DNA from: Oceanisphaera litoralis
Lineage (GTDB): Bacteria; Pseudomonadota; Gammaproteobacteria; Enterobacterales; Aeromonadaceae
Assembly (NCBI RefSeq): GCF_016907015.1
Contig: NZ_JAFBBE010000006.1
Coordinates: 109,842-173,841, forward strand
DNA length: 64,000 bases
Direction of reading: 5' to 3'
Position 1 is the stretch's first letter. Every line of letters begins with the position of its first letter. This document shows, piece by piece, positions 1-8,854 of this stretch. The position numbers and the translations under genes were made by a program. The notes under the pieces are model-generated. The model saw only the letters and a list, made by a program, of their open reading frames with translations. It was not told the origin of the DNA and did not search any database.

Positions 1-1132
1 AACCCGCCAGGGCGATACAGATGATGGGGTGAATACCGAGCAGGGACAATAACACGGTAGCCAGATAGGTCAGGCTGGCCTCGGTGGCACCAAATCCGTC
101 AAGCGGCAGGGTGCCGCCCCAGCTCGACAGCAGGCTTTCCAGCCCGTAAGCCAGCACACCCGCGGCAAGAAACAACGCCAGCTCGTTGCCCATCTGGGGC
201 AAACGGCCGTTGACCAGTTGCCCCAGCCCGGCCAGCGGCGAGCGCCTTCCCGCCGTCAGTACCAGCAGGGTGAGCAGGGGCGACAGCAGGGTGATCACCG
301 ACAGGATGGACAACACTGGCCATAGCTGATGCGACAGCAGCACGGCGGCGGCCAACAACCCCGGTAGCATCAGTCCCTCCGCCTGTAGCGGGTAACCCCG
401 GAACTCGCTCAGTGCCGCCACCTTTTTCCCGCCCTGTTGACGGCCCTGTTGACGGCCCTGTTGACGGCTCAGCTGCCAGCAGGTCAGGCCCATGGCCATC
501 AGCGCCAGCGGCATGCCGACCAGCCAGAGCATACTCAGGCGGGCATCGGGCGCCACGCTCAGCGCCACCGCCATGGCGGCAAAGAAGGGCGACCAGAAGG
601 CGGCTGCGGTAAAACCGCGAATAAGCACTATGGCCTGCTCCCGGCTGACAGTGCCATTTCGTGACAGCCGGTCGCCGATGATGAACACAGACGACAGGTT
701 AATCACGGAGCCGAACAGGTGCACCGCCCCCAGGGTAGAGGCCACCGCCCGGCGCCCACGGGGCAAGGCGGCATCGGCCTCACCACCGGGTCGGCTCACC
801 AGCCCGAGAAAGCTGACCGCCACCAGCATGGAGAGCAGGCCGCTGTTGCCGACCAGCAGCCGTTCAACGTCCACCTCGGTGCCCGGACCCTGGCTCAATG
901 CCAGACAGCCGGCCCCCAGCAGCAGCAACAGCAATGCCTGAATACGGTTGCGCCGGGCCAGCCCCGACCACAGCAAAACCGCCGCACACCAGTACCCGGC
1001 CCCGGCCCAGAGACGACTGACCGGCAGCCCCAGCAAGTCTGCCGCCACCAGCGCCATGGACGTCATGATCAGTATTCCCGCCAGTCGACGGCGCACAGCG
1101 AGGGGGAATAACAAATACCGGGTGGCCAGCAA
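1..1132 (-). CDS. Multi-pass membrane protein of unknown function, 5' part only
   Basis: An open frame of about 377 codons reads from a TTG at 1132 to the left edge without a stop, so the 3' end is outside the window. The TTG start is chosen because AGGAG lies 7 bases upstream; the first residues read LLATRYLLFPLAV. The protein is mostly long hydrophobic runs of Leu, Ala, Val and Gly broken by short charged loops, which suggests eight or more membrane helices. Midway there is a basic loop with a threefold RQQG repeat. The general look is that of an ion or organic-acid permease, but I do not recognise the family. It is on the same strand as the peptide importer, downstream of its last permease, and separated from it by about 300 bp of repeats. 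Confidence 0.6.
   Translation of the reverse strand, partial: MLATRYLLFPLAVRRRLAGILIMTSMALVAADLLGLPVSRLWAGAGYWCAAVLLWSGLARRNRIQALLLLLLGAGCLALSQGPGTEVDVERLLVGNSGLLSMLVAVSFLGLVSRPGGEADAALPRGRRAVASTLGAVHLFGSVINLSSVFIIGDRLSRNGTVSREQAIVLIRGFTAAAFWSPFFAAMAVALSVAPDARLSMLWLVGMPLALMAMGLTCWQLSRQQGRQQGRQQGGKKVAALSEFRGYPLQAEGLMLPGLLAAAVLLSHQLWPVLSILSVITLLSPLLTLLVLTAGRRSPLAGLGQLVNGRLPQMGNELALFLAAGVLAYGLESLLSSWGGTLPLDGFGATEASLTYLATVLLSLLGIHPIICIALAG
431..466. repeat. Three tandem 12-bp units inside the membrane protein gene
   Basis: The unit GCCCTGTTGACG occurs three times in exact tandem. On the coding (minus) strand it encodes RQQG repeated three times in a cytoplasmic-looking loop. The period is a multiple of three, so changes in copy number keep the frame. 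Confidence 0.85.
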
Positions 1133-1150
1133 GAAGGGACTCCTGAGTGA

Positions 1151-1271
1151 AAGGTATAAAAGGTATAAAAGGTATATTTGATTTGCAGAACATCCGCATT
1201 GGTTAAGTAATGTGGCGTCACACCAAAAAAGGTATAAAAGGTACAAAAGGTACAAAAGGTACAAAAGGTAC
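1151..1271. repeat. Two 9-bp tandem arrays, AAAAGGTAC type
   Basis: At 1151-1177 a 9-bp unit of the form AAGGTATAA is repeated about three times. At 1227-1271 five units of AAAAGGTAY (one TAT, four TAC) stand in tandem. The two arrays are close variants, separated by about 50 bp, and lie just upstream of the TTG start of the left-edge membrane protein, so they are in its leader. Confidence 0.85.
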
Positions 1272-1313
1272 ACGTCGGTTGTGATGTCACAACAAATACA
1301 GGCGTCTGCAAAA

Positions 1314-1345
1314 TGTTGGAATTCGCTTCGCTCATTCCAACCTAC
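1314..1345. repeat. GTAGGTTGGA-type palindrome, single unit
   Basis: TTGGAAT and ATTCCAA form an inverted repeat around TCGCTTCGCTC, followed by CCTAC. A near-identical unit occurs at 12086-12117, where both arms carry matching G/C changes (TTGGGAT with ATCCCAA), so the pairing is kept. Confidence 0.75.
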
Positions 1346-1387
1346 GGCAACGACTCAAAGGCTGGCATCACCTACAACACCAAACAA

Positions 1388-1424
<37 letters not shown>

Positions 1425-1428
1425 GTGA

Positions 1429-2367
1429 TTATCCCTTGTACAACTTGGGGTTGAACACATCACGCAGCCAGTCGCCGAGCAAATTGATCACCAGTACCAG
1501 TATCACCAGATAGATACCGGGGAAGGCGGTGATCCACCAGGAGCCGGAAAAGATGTAACTGAATCCCATGCTGATAAGCGACCCCAGCGAGGGTTTGTCC
1601 ACCGGCATACCCAGCCCCAGGAACGACAGCGCCGCCTCGCTCATGATGGCGTTGGCCACCTGCACAGTGGAAATCACCAGTATCGGCGACAGGCAGTTGG
1701 GCAGTATGTGGCGGAACATGATGCGCATGGACTTGAAGCCCATCACCTTGGCCGCCTCCACGTATTCCTTCTTCTTTTCCGCCAGCACGGTGGCGCGAAT
1801 GGTCCGCGCATACTGGGGCCACTCGGCCAGGCCGATGATCACCACCAGCATCAGCACCGCATATTCGGCGTAAAAGTCCGCGCCCAGGGTGGCCTGAAAC
1901 ACCGCCGATACGATAATGGCCACCATCATGGTCGAGAATGACAGCTGCACATCGGCAACCCGCATCAGCAGGTTGTCGATGCGGCCACCGAAGTAACCGG
2001 CCGACAGGCCTACTACTATGCCGATCACCAACTGCAACGCCACCGCGCCCAGGCCGATAATCAACGACACCCGGGAGCCATAGAGAATGGTGCTCAGAAT
2101 ATCCCGCCCCTGCACATCGGTGCCCAACACAAAGCGCTCGTCGCCCATGTCCTGCCAGCTGGGTGGCAACTCCGAGTCCAGAATGTCGATGGTGGCCAGA
2201 TCATAAGGATTGTGCGGCGCGATAATCGGCGACAGCAAAGCGGCGGCCAGCAAGGTCACAAACACCGCAAAGCTGACCATAGCCACCTTGTCGCGCCGAA
2301 AGTGGTACAGAAAATCCGACTGCCTGAACCGGGCCCAACGGCTCGGGTTAATGTCTGTCGTCATCAT
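1429..2367 (-). CDS. Peptide ABC transporter permease, DppC/OppC/GsiD type
   Basis: Inner-membrane permease of 312 residues that pairs with the product of 2370-3344 to form the channel of a peptide-type importer. It starts MMTTDINPSRWARF; an N-terminal cytoplasmic tail precedes the first helix, and the P-rich loop with NPYDL and LGTDVQGRDILS is typical of the C-type permeases. The EAA-type loop that docks on the ATPase is visible as EAAKVMGFKSMRIMFRHILP. A longer frame extends upstream, but the ATG at 2367 has a GGGA ribosome site and lies 2 bases after the stop of the upstream permease, so it is preferred. It is the last gene of the four-gene operon. The substrate cannot be read from sequence. 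Confidence 0.93.
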   Translation of the reverse strand: MMTTDINPSRWARFRQSDFLYHFRRDKVAMVSFAVFVTLLAAALLSPIIAPHNPYDLATIDILDSELPPSWQDMGDERFVLGTDVQGRDILSTILYGSRVSLIIGLGAVALQLVIGIVVGLSAGYFGGRIDNLLMRVADVQLSFSTMMVAIIVSAVFQATLGADFYAEYAVLMLVVIIGLAEWPQYARTIRATVLAEKKKEYVEAAKVMGFKSMRIMFRHILPNCLSPILVISTVQVANAIMSEAALSFLGLGMPVDKPSLGSLISMGFSYIFSGSWWITAFPGIYLVILVLVINLLGDWLRDVFNPKLYKG

Positions 2368-2369
2368 GC

Positions 2370-3344
2370 TTATCCCTTCGCTGCCAGGTTGACGGTCGGA
2401 TTGATCAGGCCGTAGATCAAATCGACGACGGTGTTGGTCACCACAAAGATAAAGCCGACAAAAATCACGTAGGTGGTGATCAGCGGCGTATCCACCCGAT
2501 TGATGGCGTCGAGGAACAGCAGGCCTATGCCCGGCCACTGAAACACCGTCTCGGTCAGAATGGTGTAGGCCACCATGGTACCAAGTTGCACCCCGCCTAC
2601 CGTGATCAGCGGCAACAGGGTATTTTTCAGGGCATGAATAAACCAGATGCGGTACCTGCCCAGGCCCTTGGCCCAGGCAAACTTGACGTATTCCGAACTT
2701 AGCTGCTCCAGCATTTCCGAGCGCACCAGACGGATGAACAGGGGCAGCATGATGGACGACAGCGCCATGCTCGGCAGTATCAGGTTGCGAAAGCCCTGCC
2801 AGTTGAACAGCCCCGACTCCCAGCCCAAGGGGCTGGTCAGTTCGCCGCGGCCGTAGGCGGGCAGCCAGCCCAGCTCGATGGAAAAGACATACATCAGCAG
2901 AATGGCGGTGAGGAATACCGGCACCGAAATGCCGATGATGCTGACCCCCATCACGACCCGGGACAAGAAGGCGCGGGGCTTGATGGCCGAATAGACCCCC
3001 AGCGGTATGCTGAGGGCAATAATGAGGATGCTGGCACAGAACACCAGTTCCAGCGTGGCCGGCAATTTCTCGAAAATCACCTCCAGGGTTGGCTGCTTGT
3101 AAAAATACGAGGTGCCGAAATCCCCCTGCAGGGCATTGCCGATAAAACGGCCGTACTTGATCATGAAGGGATCGTTCAGACCCATTTCGGTACGCATCTG
3201 CTGGCGCACCTCTTCCGATACCGACTGACCGACCAGCTCGCGCAGCGGGTCGCCCAGATTATCCTGAATCGAAAACGCCACCAGACTGATGACGAACATC
3301 ACAACCAGAACCTGGAACAGCCGTTTCAGTAAAAAAGTAAGCAT
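2370..3344 (-). CDS. Peptide ABC transporter permease, DppB/OppB/GsiC type
   Basis: Inner-membrane permease of 324 residues. It begins with the family start MLTFLLKRLFQVLVVMFVISLVAFSI in shortened form, and has the periplasmic segment ending in DFGTSYF that B-type permeases share. The EAA-like cytoplasmic loop reads EYVKFAWAKGLGRYRIWFIH, and the C-terminal part has the usual TETVFQWPGIG motif. It starts 123 bp after the binding-protein gene and its stop nearly touches the start of the second permease. That 123-bp gap holds heptamer repeats able to fold back, which may damp expression relative to the binding protein. Confidence 0.94.
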   Translation of the reverse strand: MLTFLLKRLFQVLVVMFVISLVAFSIQDNLGDPLRELVGQSVSEEVRQQMRTEMGLNDPFMIKYGRFIGNALQGDFGTSYFYKQPTLEVIFEKLPATLELVFCASILIIALSIPLGVYSAIKPRAFLSRVVMGVSIIGISVPVFLTAILLMYVFSIELGWLPAYGRGELTSPLGWESGLFNWQGFRNLILPSMALSSIMLPLFIRLVRSEMLEQLSSEYVKFAWAKGLGRYRIWFIHALKNTLLPLITVGGVQLGTMVAYTILTETVFQWPGIGLLFLDAINRVDTPLITTYVIFVGFIFVVTNTVVDLIYGLINPTVNLAAKG

Positions 3345-3383
3345 CTTTTAAATTCCAACTGCGGGACCGGGGACGAAAAAACA

Positions 3384-3458
3384 GGGATTCGGGATTGGGG
3401 ATTGGGGATTGGGGAATAGGGAATGGGCGAATCCCCAATCCCTTTCCCTATTCCCTAT
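3384..3458. repeat. GGGATTG heptamer array with inverted partner
   Basis: Units of GGGATTN are repeated about six times (3384-3425) and are followed by a C-rich run that is their rough complement (CCCCAATCCC, then CCCTATTCCCTATTC, up to 3458). The segment can fold into several alternative hairpins. It fills the gap between the binding-protein gene and the first permease gene of the importer. Confidence 0.8.
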
Positions 3459-3467
3459 TCGCCGTTT

Positions 3468-5021
3468 TTATTCGACCACCAGATCCCCCAGGTAGGGGAA
3501 GTCCATGGCGTTGACCACCGGCTCGGCATTTATATTGTTGCGCGCGCCCCAGGCCAGGTTCTGCCAGTGCAGCGGCACGAAGGCGGCGTCGTCATAGAGG
3601 ATTTTCTCGGCCCGTTGCAGCATCAGTTCCCGCTTGCCACCATCGGTTTCCAGGTTGGCGGACTCGATAAGCGCGTCCAGTTCCGGGTTGGAATAATGAC
3701 CGCAGTTGTACTGGCCCCGACCGGTCTCCTCGTTGCGGGTCATGGTCAGGAACTCGGAGAAGTTGGCGGTGTCTTCGGTGTCCGAGTGCCAGCCAATCAT
3801 CAGCATGTCGGCGGCGCACTTGTCGAACTCGGGCCAGTACTGGGCCACCGGCAGGGTCTTGAGATCCACCTCTATGTTGATGCGTGCCAGCATCGCCTTG
3901 ACCGCCTCGGCAATGCGATAGTCGTTCACATAACGGTTGTTGGGCGCAATCATGCTGATCTTGAAGCCATCCTGGTAACCGGCATCCATCATCAGCTGTT
4001 TGGCCTTGTCCAGATCGTAACGCGGCGTCAGCTCCGGGTTGTGCCCCACATAACCGGCCGGTGCCTGCTGGCCGGCGGTGGTGCCGAAGCCACGCATGAT
4101 GCGCTTGACGATGCCTTCCTGATTGATGGCGTAGTTTACCGCCTGGCGTACGCGCACGTCCTTGAAGGGCTCGAAGCGCGCCTGATTGAGCTGGAAGGTA
4201 ATGATGCGGGTACCCGCCTCGGTCACCAGCTTGACGCCACCGGCAGACTCGACCCGGGCGTGATCGTTGGGCGATACCGGCTTGATAAAGTCCACGTCAC
4301 CGGCCAGCAATGCCGCCACCCGGGTAGCATCTTCCTTGATCGGCACCAGCGTCATGTGCTGTACGTTACCGGGCGAGTTTTTATCCCAGTAATCGGCATG
4401 ACGTTCGTATTCCACCTTGACCCCCTGCTGACGGAACTTCAGCTTGAAGGGACCGGTACCGGAGGTGTGCGTCGAGGCGAAAGAGCTGCCGTGTTTGACC
4501 ACATCGGCCTTGTTCCTGCCGTCGTCGCTGGTGCCGCTGTAGAACGTCGAGTCCATCGGAAACAGATAGGTCACGGTATTCAGCACCAGCGGAAAGGGTC
4601 CCTTGGTCACCAGATCCACTGTGTGCTCGTCCACCCTGGTCGCCGCGCTGAAGGGGTCGAAAATAGCCTTGAAGTCGGGCGACGCCTTCAGCCGGTTGAA
4701 GGTCCAGACCACGTCATCGGCGGTAAAGTCGTTGCCACTGTGAAATGTGACGCCCTGGCGCAGATGAAACCGCATGGTGTTTTCATCGATGCGCTCCCAT
4801 TTTTCCGCCAGTCGCGGCTCAATCTTGAAATCCCTGGTCCAGCGCACCAGGGGATCGAACAGCAAATGAGACATTTCCAGCGTCGCGCCGGACAGCTGCT
4901 CGTGCGGGTCCATCGACACCGGGTCCGCGTCGTAGGCGATGGTAATATCCGCGGCCTGCACACCGAATGCCAGGCCGGCCGCCAGCAGCGCCACCGTTAC
5001 CTTGTTGAGTCCTGATTTCAT
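3468..5021 (-). CDS. Periplasmic peptide-binding protein, SBP_bac_5 family
   Basis: Extracytoplasmic solute-binding protein of 517 residues for the ABC importer. It starts MKSGLNKVTVALLAAGLAF and has a signal peptide that probably ends at VQA-A, followed by the mature start DITIAYDADPVSMDPHEQLS, typical of the DppA/OppA family. The family motif around WTRDFKIEPRLAEKWERID is clear. The ATG at 5021 is chosen over longer frames because GGAG sits 6 bases upstream and the signal peptide follows at once. It starts 20 bp after the ATPase stop. The ligand is not predictable; peptides, glutathione-like compounds or opines are possible. Confidence 0.93.
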   Translation of the reverse strand: MKSGLNKVTVALLAAGLAFGVQAADITIAYDADPVSMDPHEQLSGATLEMSHLLFDPLVRWTRDFKIEPRLAEKWERIDENTMRFHLRQGVTFHSGNDFTADDVVWTFNRLKASPDFKAIFDPFSAATRVDEHTVDLVTKGPFPLVLNTVTYLFPMDSTFYSGTSDDGRNKADVVKHGSSFASTHTSGTGPFKLKFRQQGVKVEYERHADYWDKNSPGNVQHMTLVPIKEDATRVAALLAGDVDFIKPVSPNDHARVESAGGVKLVTEAGTRIITFQLNQARFEPFKDVRVRQAVNYAINQEGIVKRIMRGFGTTAGQQAPAGYVGHNPELTPRYDLDKAKQLMMDAGYQDGFKISMIAPNNRYVNDYRIAEAVKAMLARINIEVDLKTLPVAQYWPEFDKCAADMLMIGWHSDTEDTANFSEFLTMTRNEETGRGQYNCGHYSNPELDALIESANLETDGGKRELMLQRAEKILYDDAAFVPLHWQNLAWGARNNINAEPVVNAMDFPYLGDLVVE

Positions 5022-5041
5022 GAAACACTCCATTGACATCA

Positions 5042-6781
5042 TTAATGTTGGCCCGTTTGAGTATTGGAAATGTCCAGGCCTTCCCGTGACATGCCCTTGA
5101 ATTCGGGCATCAGTGCAATCAGCGAGCGGCTGTAGGGATCCGCCGCATCGGTAAACAGTTGTTCGGTGGCCGCCACCTCCACCAGGGTGCCTTTGTTCAT
5201 TACCCCGATGCGATCGCACATCTGGCGGATGACCGGTAGATCGTGGCTGATGAACAGCATGGTCAGCTTCAGCTCATCCTGCAAATCCTTGAGCAGATTC
5301 AGAATTTGCGCCTGTACCGACACATCCAGCGCCGAGGTGGGCTCGTCGCAGATCAGCAGCCGCGGCCGGGTGGCCAGGGCGCGGGCGATGGAGATGCGCT
5401 GGCGTTGACCGCCGGAGAACTCGTGGGGAAACTTGAGCCCCGCCGCCCGGCCCAGGCCGACGTAATCGAGCAGGTCGTCGACGATGCCGCGGATCTGCGC
5501 CTCGTTCTGCGCCAGTTGGTGAAAACGGATCGGCTCATTGATGATGTCCGCCACCCGCATGCGCGGATTGAGCGAAGAATAGGGATTCTGGAACACCATC
5601 TGCATCTGCCGGCGCAGAGGGCGACGCTCCTGCTCGCTCTTGATGGCGGTGAGCTCTATGCCCTCGAACCAGATCTGGCCGCTGTCGGGCGGATACAGGC
5701 CGGTAATGGCCCGGGCTATGGTGGATTTGCCGGAGCCCGACTCCCCCACCAGGCCGAAGGTTTCCCCTTCGTTGATCTCGAAGCTGACATCCTTGGTGGC
5801 CTGCAGATACCGGCGGCGGGAAGGAAAAATCGAGTCCCGGGTCACGAAGCGCAGGTTGCAGTGCTCCACCCGCAGCAAGGCGCCCCGATAGTCGCGCTGA
5901 TCCTGACTCTGGCCCAGCCAGTGCCGTTTGAGATCCAGGCTGACCTTTTCTTTGGCGTCCTCGATATAGGATACCAGCGGAAAGCGCCGCAGCTTGACGT
6001 CGGAACGGGGCACGGCGGAGATCAGGCTTCTGGTGTATTCGTGTTCCGGGGTACCCAGCACCCGGGCGGTCGGGCCGATTTCCATCAGCCGGCCACGATA
6101 CATCACCGCCACCCGGTCGGTGACGTTGGACACCACCCCCATGTCGTGGGTCACCAGCATGCAGCCCACCTTGCGTTCTTTGCACAAATTGCGGATCAGG
6201 GTCAGTATCTGGTCCTGAATCGACACGTCCAGCGCCGTGGTCGGCTCGTCGGCGATGATCAGCTCGGGGTCGCAGGACAGGGCGATGGCAATCACCACCC
6301 GCTGACGCATGCCGCCGGAAAACTGGTGAGGATACTGCCTGATACGCAGCTCCGGCTCGGGAATGCCCACGGCGTCGAGCAGCGAAATGGCCTTGTGGCG
6401 GGCCTGCTCCCGGCTCAGGTCGGTATTGGCCAGCAGGGTCTCGACCATCTGATATTCCACCGTCAACAGCGGATTGAGCGAGGTCATGGGATCCTGAAAG
6501 ATAAAACCGATACGGCTGCCGCGGATAGCGCGCATCTCGGTCGGACTCAGGCCCGAGATCTGCTCGCCGTCCAGATAAACGTCGCCGTTGGCCATGCTGC
6601 CGGGCGGACTCAGCAGGTCGATGATCGCATTGCCGATGGTCGACTTGCCGGCGCCGGACTCGCCGACCACACCGAGAATGTCGCCTTTTTCGATGCTGAA
6701 GGAAAGATCGTCCACCGCGGCCATCACGCCATGACGGGACGGATATTCGATTCGCAGATGCCTTACTTCTAACAGGGACAT
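5042..6781 (-). CDS. Dual-domain peptide ABC transporter ATPase, DppDF/GsiA type
   Basis: Fused cytoplasmic ATPase of about 579 residues that energises the importer. Each half has a full set of motifs. The first has Walker A GESGAGKST, signature FSGGMRQR and Walker B LIIADEPTT; the second has GESGSGKST, FSGGQRQR and LLICDEPTS. Both halves also show the oligopeptide-permease C-terminal extensions. The ATG at 6781 has AAGGA 5 bases upstream; the ATG at 6787 abuts that site and is unlikely. It is the first gene of the operon, and the order ATPase, binding protein, permease, permease is that of gsiABCD. That is suggestive only, since the binding protein is not clearly GsiB-like. Confidence 0.94.
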   Translation of the reverse strand: MSLLEVRHLRIEYPSRHGVMAAVDDLSFSIEKGDILGVVGESGAGKSTIGNAIIDLLSPPGSMANGDVYLDGEQISGLSPTEMRAIRGSRIGFIFQDPMTSLNPLLTVEYQMVETLLANTDLSREQARHKAISLLDAVGIPEPELRIRQYPHQFSGGMRQRVVIAIALSCDPELIIADEPTTALDVSIQDQILTLIRNLCKERKVGCMLVTHDMGVVSNVTDRVAVMYRGRLMEIGPTARVLGTPEHEYTRSLISAVPRSDVKLRRFPLVSYIEDAKEKVSLDLKRHWLGQSQDQRDYRGALLRVEHCNLRFVTRDSIFPSRRRYLQATKDVSFEINEGETFGLVGESGSGKSTIARAITGLYPPDSGQIWFEGIELTAIKSEQERRPLRRQMQMVFQNPYSSLNPRMRVADIINEPIRFHQLAQNEAQIRGIVDDLLDYVGLGRAAGLKFPHEFSGGQRQRISIARALATRPRLLICDEPTSALDVSVQAQILNLLKDLQDELKLTMLFISHDLPVIRQMCDRIGVMNKGTLVEVAATEQLFTDAADPYSRSLIALMPEFKGMSREGLDISNTQTGQH

Positions 6782-7359
6782 GTTCATCCTTAACCGAGGT
6801 CTGGCCCTCGCTTGCGTATCCTGCCGCTGGCGCCTTCAATGGCAGCCGATATACTGTTGCCGAACATGGATGACCGGAAACAAAAAAGCAACATCAGAGA
6901 GCCATTGTAGTCCTGTCTTTATGCCAAAACAAACCGCGGTTATAGGGAGGTAGCTCACACATTCAGCAAGATGTTTCAAGTATCAAATTATCAATGGTGT
7001 TAATAACTGGATCGGTAGTGAGGGCTGAAACGCTGACGAGAAAAAAACAGGTTTTTGGCGCTAATAACAACGCCTTTAAAGCCCCGGTATCTTACTGTAG
7101 GGAGATCCTGACGTTCGTCAGAATGACGGCCTGAGTAGCTGATTAACCCTATTGGTATAAAAAGGCGATAACGAACATAAAGCGGCAGACAACCGATACC
7201 GGACAAGCATGACGTCAGCCAATGAATGATTGGCAGGGTAGCCTTTCGCTGCAAGGTCTGTTGGCCTCAGCGAGGTTTGAAGGTTTGGCAGAAAAGAGGC
7301 TTGAAGGTTTGGCAGAAAGGAAGTGTGCCGCACAGCCGGAATGGCTGCACGGCCAGTGA
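6782..7359. other. Intergenic region with diverged MITE-like copy and 24-bp repeat
   Basis: I see no gene here. At 7083-7155 lies a diverged copy of the MITE-like element, with the hairpin GATCCTGACGTTCGTCAGAAT and a right end GATTAACCCTATTGG; weak similarity continues leftwards to about 7060. At 7272-7319 a 24-bp unit containing TTGAAGGTTTGGCAGAAA stands twice in tandem. The left part should hold the promoter of the peptide importer, but I could not choose one with confidence. Confidence 0.6.
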
Positions 7360-7839
7360 TTACAGCAGTGCCGCCAGCAATTGCAGGCAGGCCAGTGCGA
7401 ACAGCCCGGCGATCACGTCGTCGAACATGATGCCGAACCCCCCGTGTATCCGCCGATCGAACCAGCGAATAGGCCAGGGTTTGACGATATCGAAAAACCG
7501 GAACAGCACGAAGCCCACCAGTATCCACCAGCCACCGGCCGGGGCCGCGAACATGGTGATGCCAAAGCCGATGATCTCGTCCCAGACGATGGCACCGTGA
7601 TCGTGGCGACCGATGGCCCGGGTGGCCGCATTGCAAATCCAGATGCCGGCAACAAAACCCAACGCCAGGATCAGCAGATACCACAGCGGCGACAGACCCT
7701 GTATCAGCAGATACAGCGGTATCGCCGCCAGGGTACCCATGGTACCCGGCATGACCGGGCTCAGGCCGGTGCCAAATCCCAGGGCCAGCAGATGCAGCGG
7801 GTTGGACAGCTTCAGCGCCGCCAGCTCAGGCTTTCTCAT
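7360..7839 (-). CDS. pgpA: Phosphatidylglycerophosphatase A
   Basis: Inner-membrane enzyme of 159 residues that dephosphorylates phosphatidylglycerol phosphate to phosphatidylglycerol in phospholipid synthesis. Family hallmarks are the N-terminal GFGTGLSPVMPGTMGTLAAIP, the acidic WDEIIG and the C-terminal FDIVKPWPIRWFDRR followed by FDDVIAG. Length is that of E. coli PgpA. Its ATG overlaps the thiL stop by 4 bases, so the two are translationally coupled, as in E. coli and Vibrio. Confidence 0.96.
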   Translation of the reverse strand: MRKPELAALKLSNPLHLLALGFGTGLSPVMPGTMGTLAAIPLYLLIQGLSPLWYLLILALGFVAGIWICNAATRAIGRHDHGAIVWDEIIGFGITMFAAPAGGWWILVGFVLFRFFDIVKPWPIRWFDRRIHGGFGIMFDDVIAGLFALACLQLLAALL

Positions 7840-8807
7840 TCGTCACCACCGCGAAAGTGATCCCAGCTTTGGGATGCCAGTTGATAAGGGCGTCCCTCGG
7901 ACGTCAGCTCGACGCCCGGCTCACCGGCAAGCATACGTCCGACCCGGGTAAACTTGACGCCGATGTGCGCCAGGGCCGTTTCGAGCAGGCCCCGATGCAG
8001 CTCGGGCACGGTAAAGCACAGCTCGTAATCGTCACCGCCGGTCAATGCCAACTCCCAGCCCTGCTCCCGCGACACCGTGGCCAGCATGGCGGCACTCAGC
8101 GGCAGTTGCTCCAGCTCCAGCTGGGCGCGCATGCCGGAAGCACGGGCCACATGGGCCAGATCTCCGGCCAGGCCGTCGGACAGGTCCAGGGCGCTGGAGG
8201 CAATATCACGCAGTGCCTGTCCCGCCAGAATGCGAGGATGAGGGTGTTCGAACTTGGTGCGTACAAAATCCCGGTGCTGCTCGGGCACCGTCACCCTGCC
8301 CTGCACCTGTTGCAGGCCCAGCGCCGCATCGCCCAGGGTGCCGGTGACATAGATACCATCGCCTACGCGAGCGCCGTTGCGCCGCAGGCCCTTGCCTTCC
8401 GGCAGGGTGCCATGCACGGTCACGGTAATGGACAAGGGTCCTCGGGTCATGTCGCCGCCGACCAGCGCCACGTTGTAATATTCCGCCAGTTCGAAGAAGC
8501 CGGCGCAAAAGCCCTTGATCCAGTTTTCATCGACCTCGGGCAGCGTCAGCGCCAGCGACACCCAGCAGGGATCGGCGCCCATGGCCGCCAGATCCGACAG
8601 ATTGACCGCCAGTGCCTTGTGCCCCAGGGCCATGGGGTCCATATCGGCAAAAAAATGCACCCCGCTCACCAGGGTGTCGGTGCTCACCGCCAACAGGGAA
8701 TTGGGTGGCACCTGCAGCAGGGCACAGTCATCTCCCGGGCCCATCAGCACATCCTTACGGCGACTGGCGACGGTAAAATAGTGTTTTATTATGTCGAATT
8801 CATTCAT
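7836..8807 (-). CDS. thiL: Thiamine-monophosphate kinase
   Basis: Cytoplasmic ATP-dependent kinase of 323 residues that converts thiamine monophosphate to thiamine diphosphate. The N-terminal GPGDDCALL, the segment VNLSDLAAMGADP and GGDMTRGPLSI are the metal- and nucleotide-binding motifs of the ThiL/PurM-like fold. It lies between nusB and pgpA as in many gammaproteobacteria. A terminator-like hairpin separates it from nusB, so part of its transcription may come from another promoter. Confidence 0.96.
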   Translation of the reverse strand: MNEFDIIKHYFTVASRRKDVLMGPGDDCALLQVPPNSLLAVSTDTLVSGVHFFADMDPMALGHKALAVNLSDLAAMGADPCWVSLALTLPEVDENWIKGFCAGFFELAEYYNVALVGGDMTRGPLSITVTVHGTLPEGKGLRRNGARVGDGIYVTGTLGDAALGLQQVQGRVTVPEQHRDFVRTKFEHPHPRILAGQALRDIASSALDLSDGLAGDLAHVARASGMRAQLELEQLPLSAAMLATVSREQGWELALTGGDDYELCFTVPELHRGLLETALAHIGVKFTRVGRMLAGEPGVELTSEGRPYQLASQSWDHFRGGDE

Positions 8808-8814
8808 ATAAATG

Positions 8815-8840
8815 AAAAGCCAGCGACCGCTGGCTTTTTT
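8815..8840 (-). terminator. Hairpin terminator between nusB and thiL
   Basis: The stem AAGCCAGCG/CGCTGGCTT with a 2-base loop is flanked by A and T runs on both sides, so it could work in either direction. On the coding strand it ends in TTTT after nusB. It stands inside a block that is normally one operon. Confidence 0.7.
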
Positions 8841-8854
8841 CCCGTGCTTATTGT

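Noticed and set aside
3423..5015. Long plus-strand frames opposite the binding protein and dual ATPase (also 5243-6772)
   Set aside because: Both mirror genes with clear family motifs on the other strand; they are His/Gly/Val-rich, as antisense frames usually are in GC-rich DNA.
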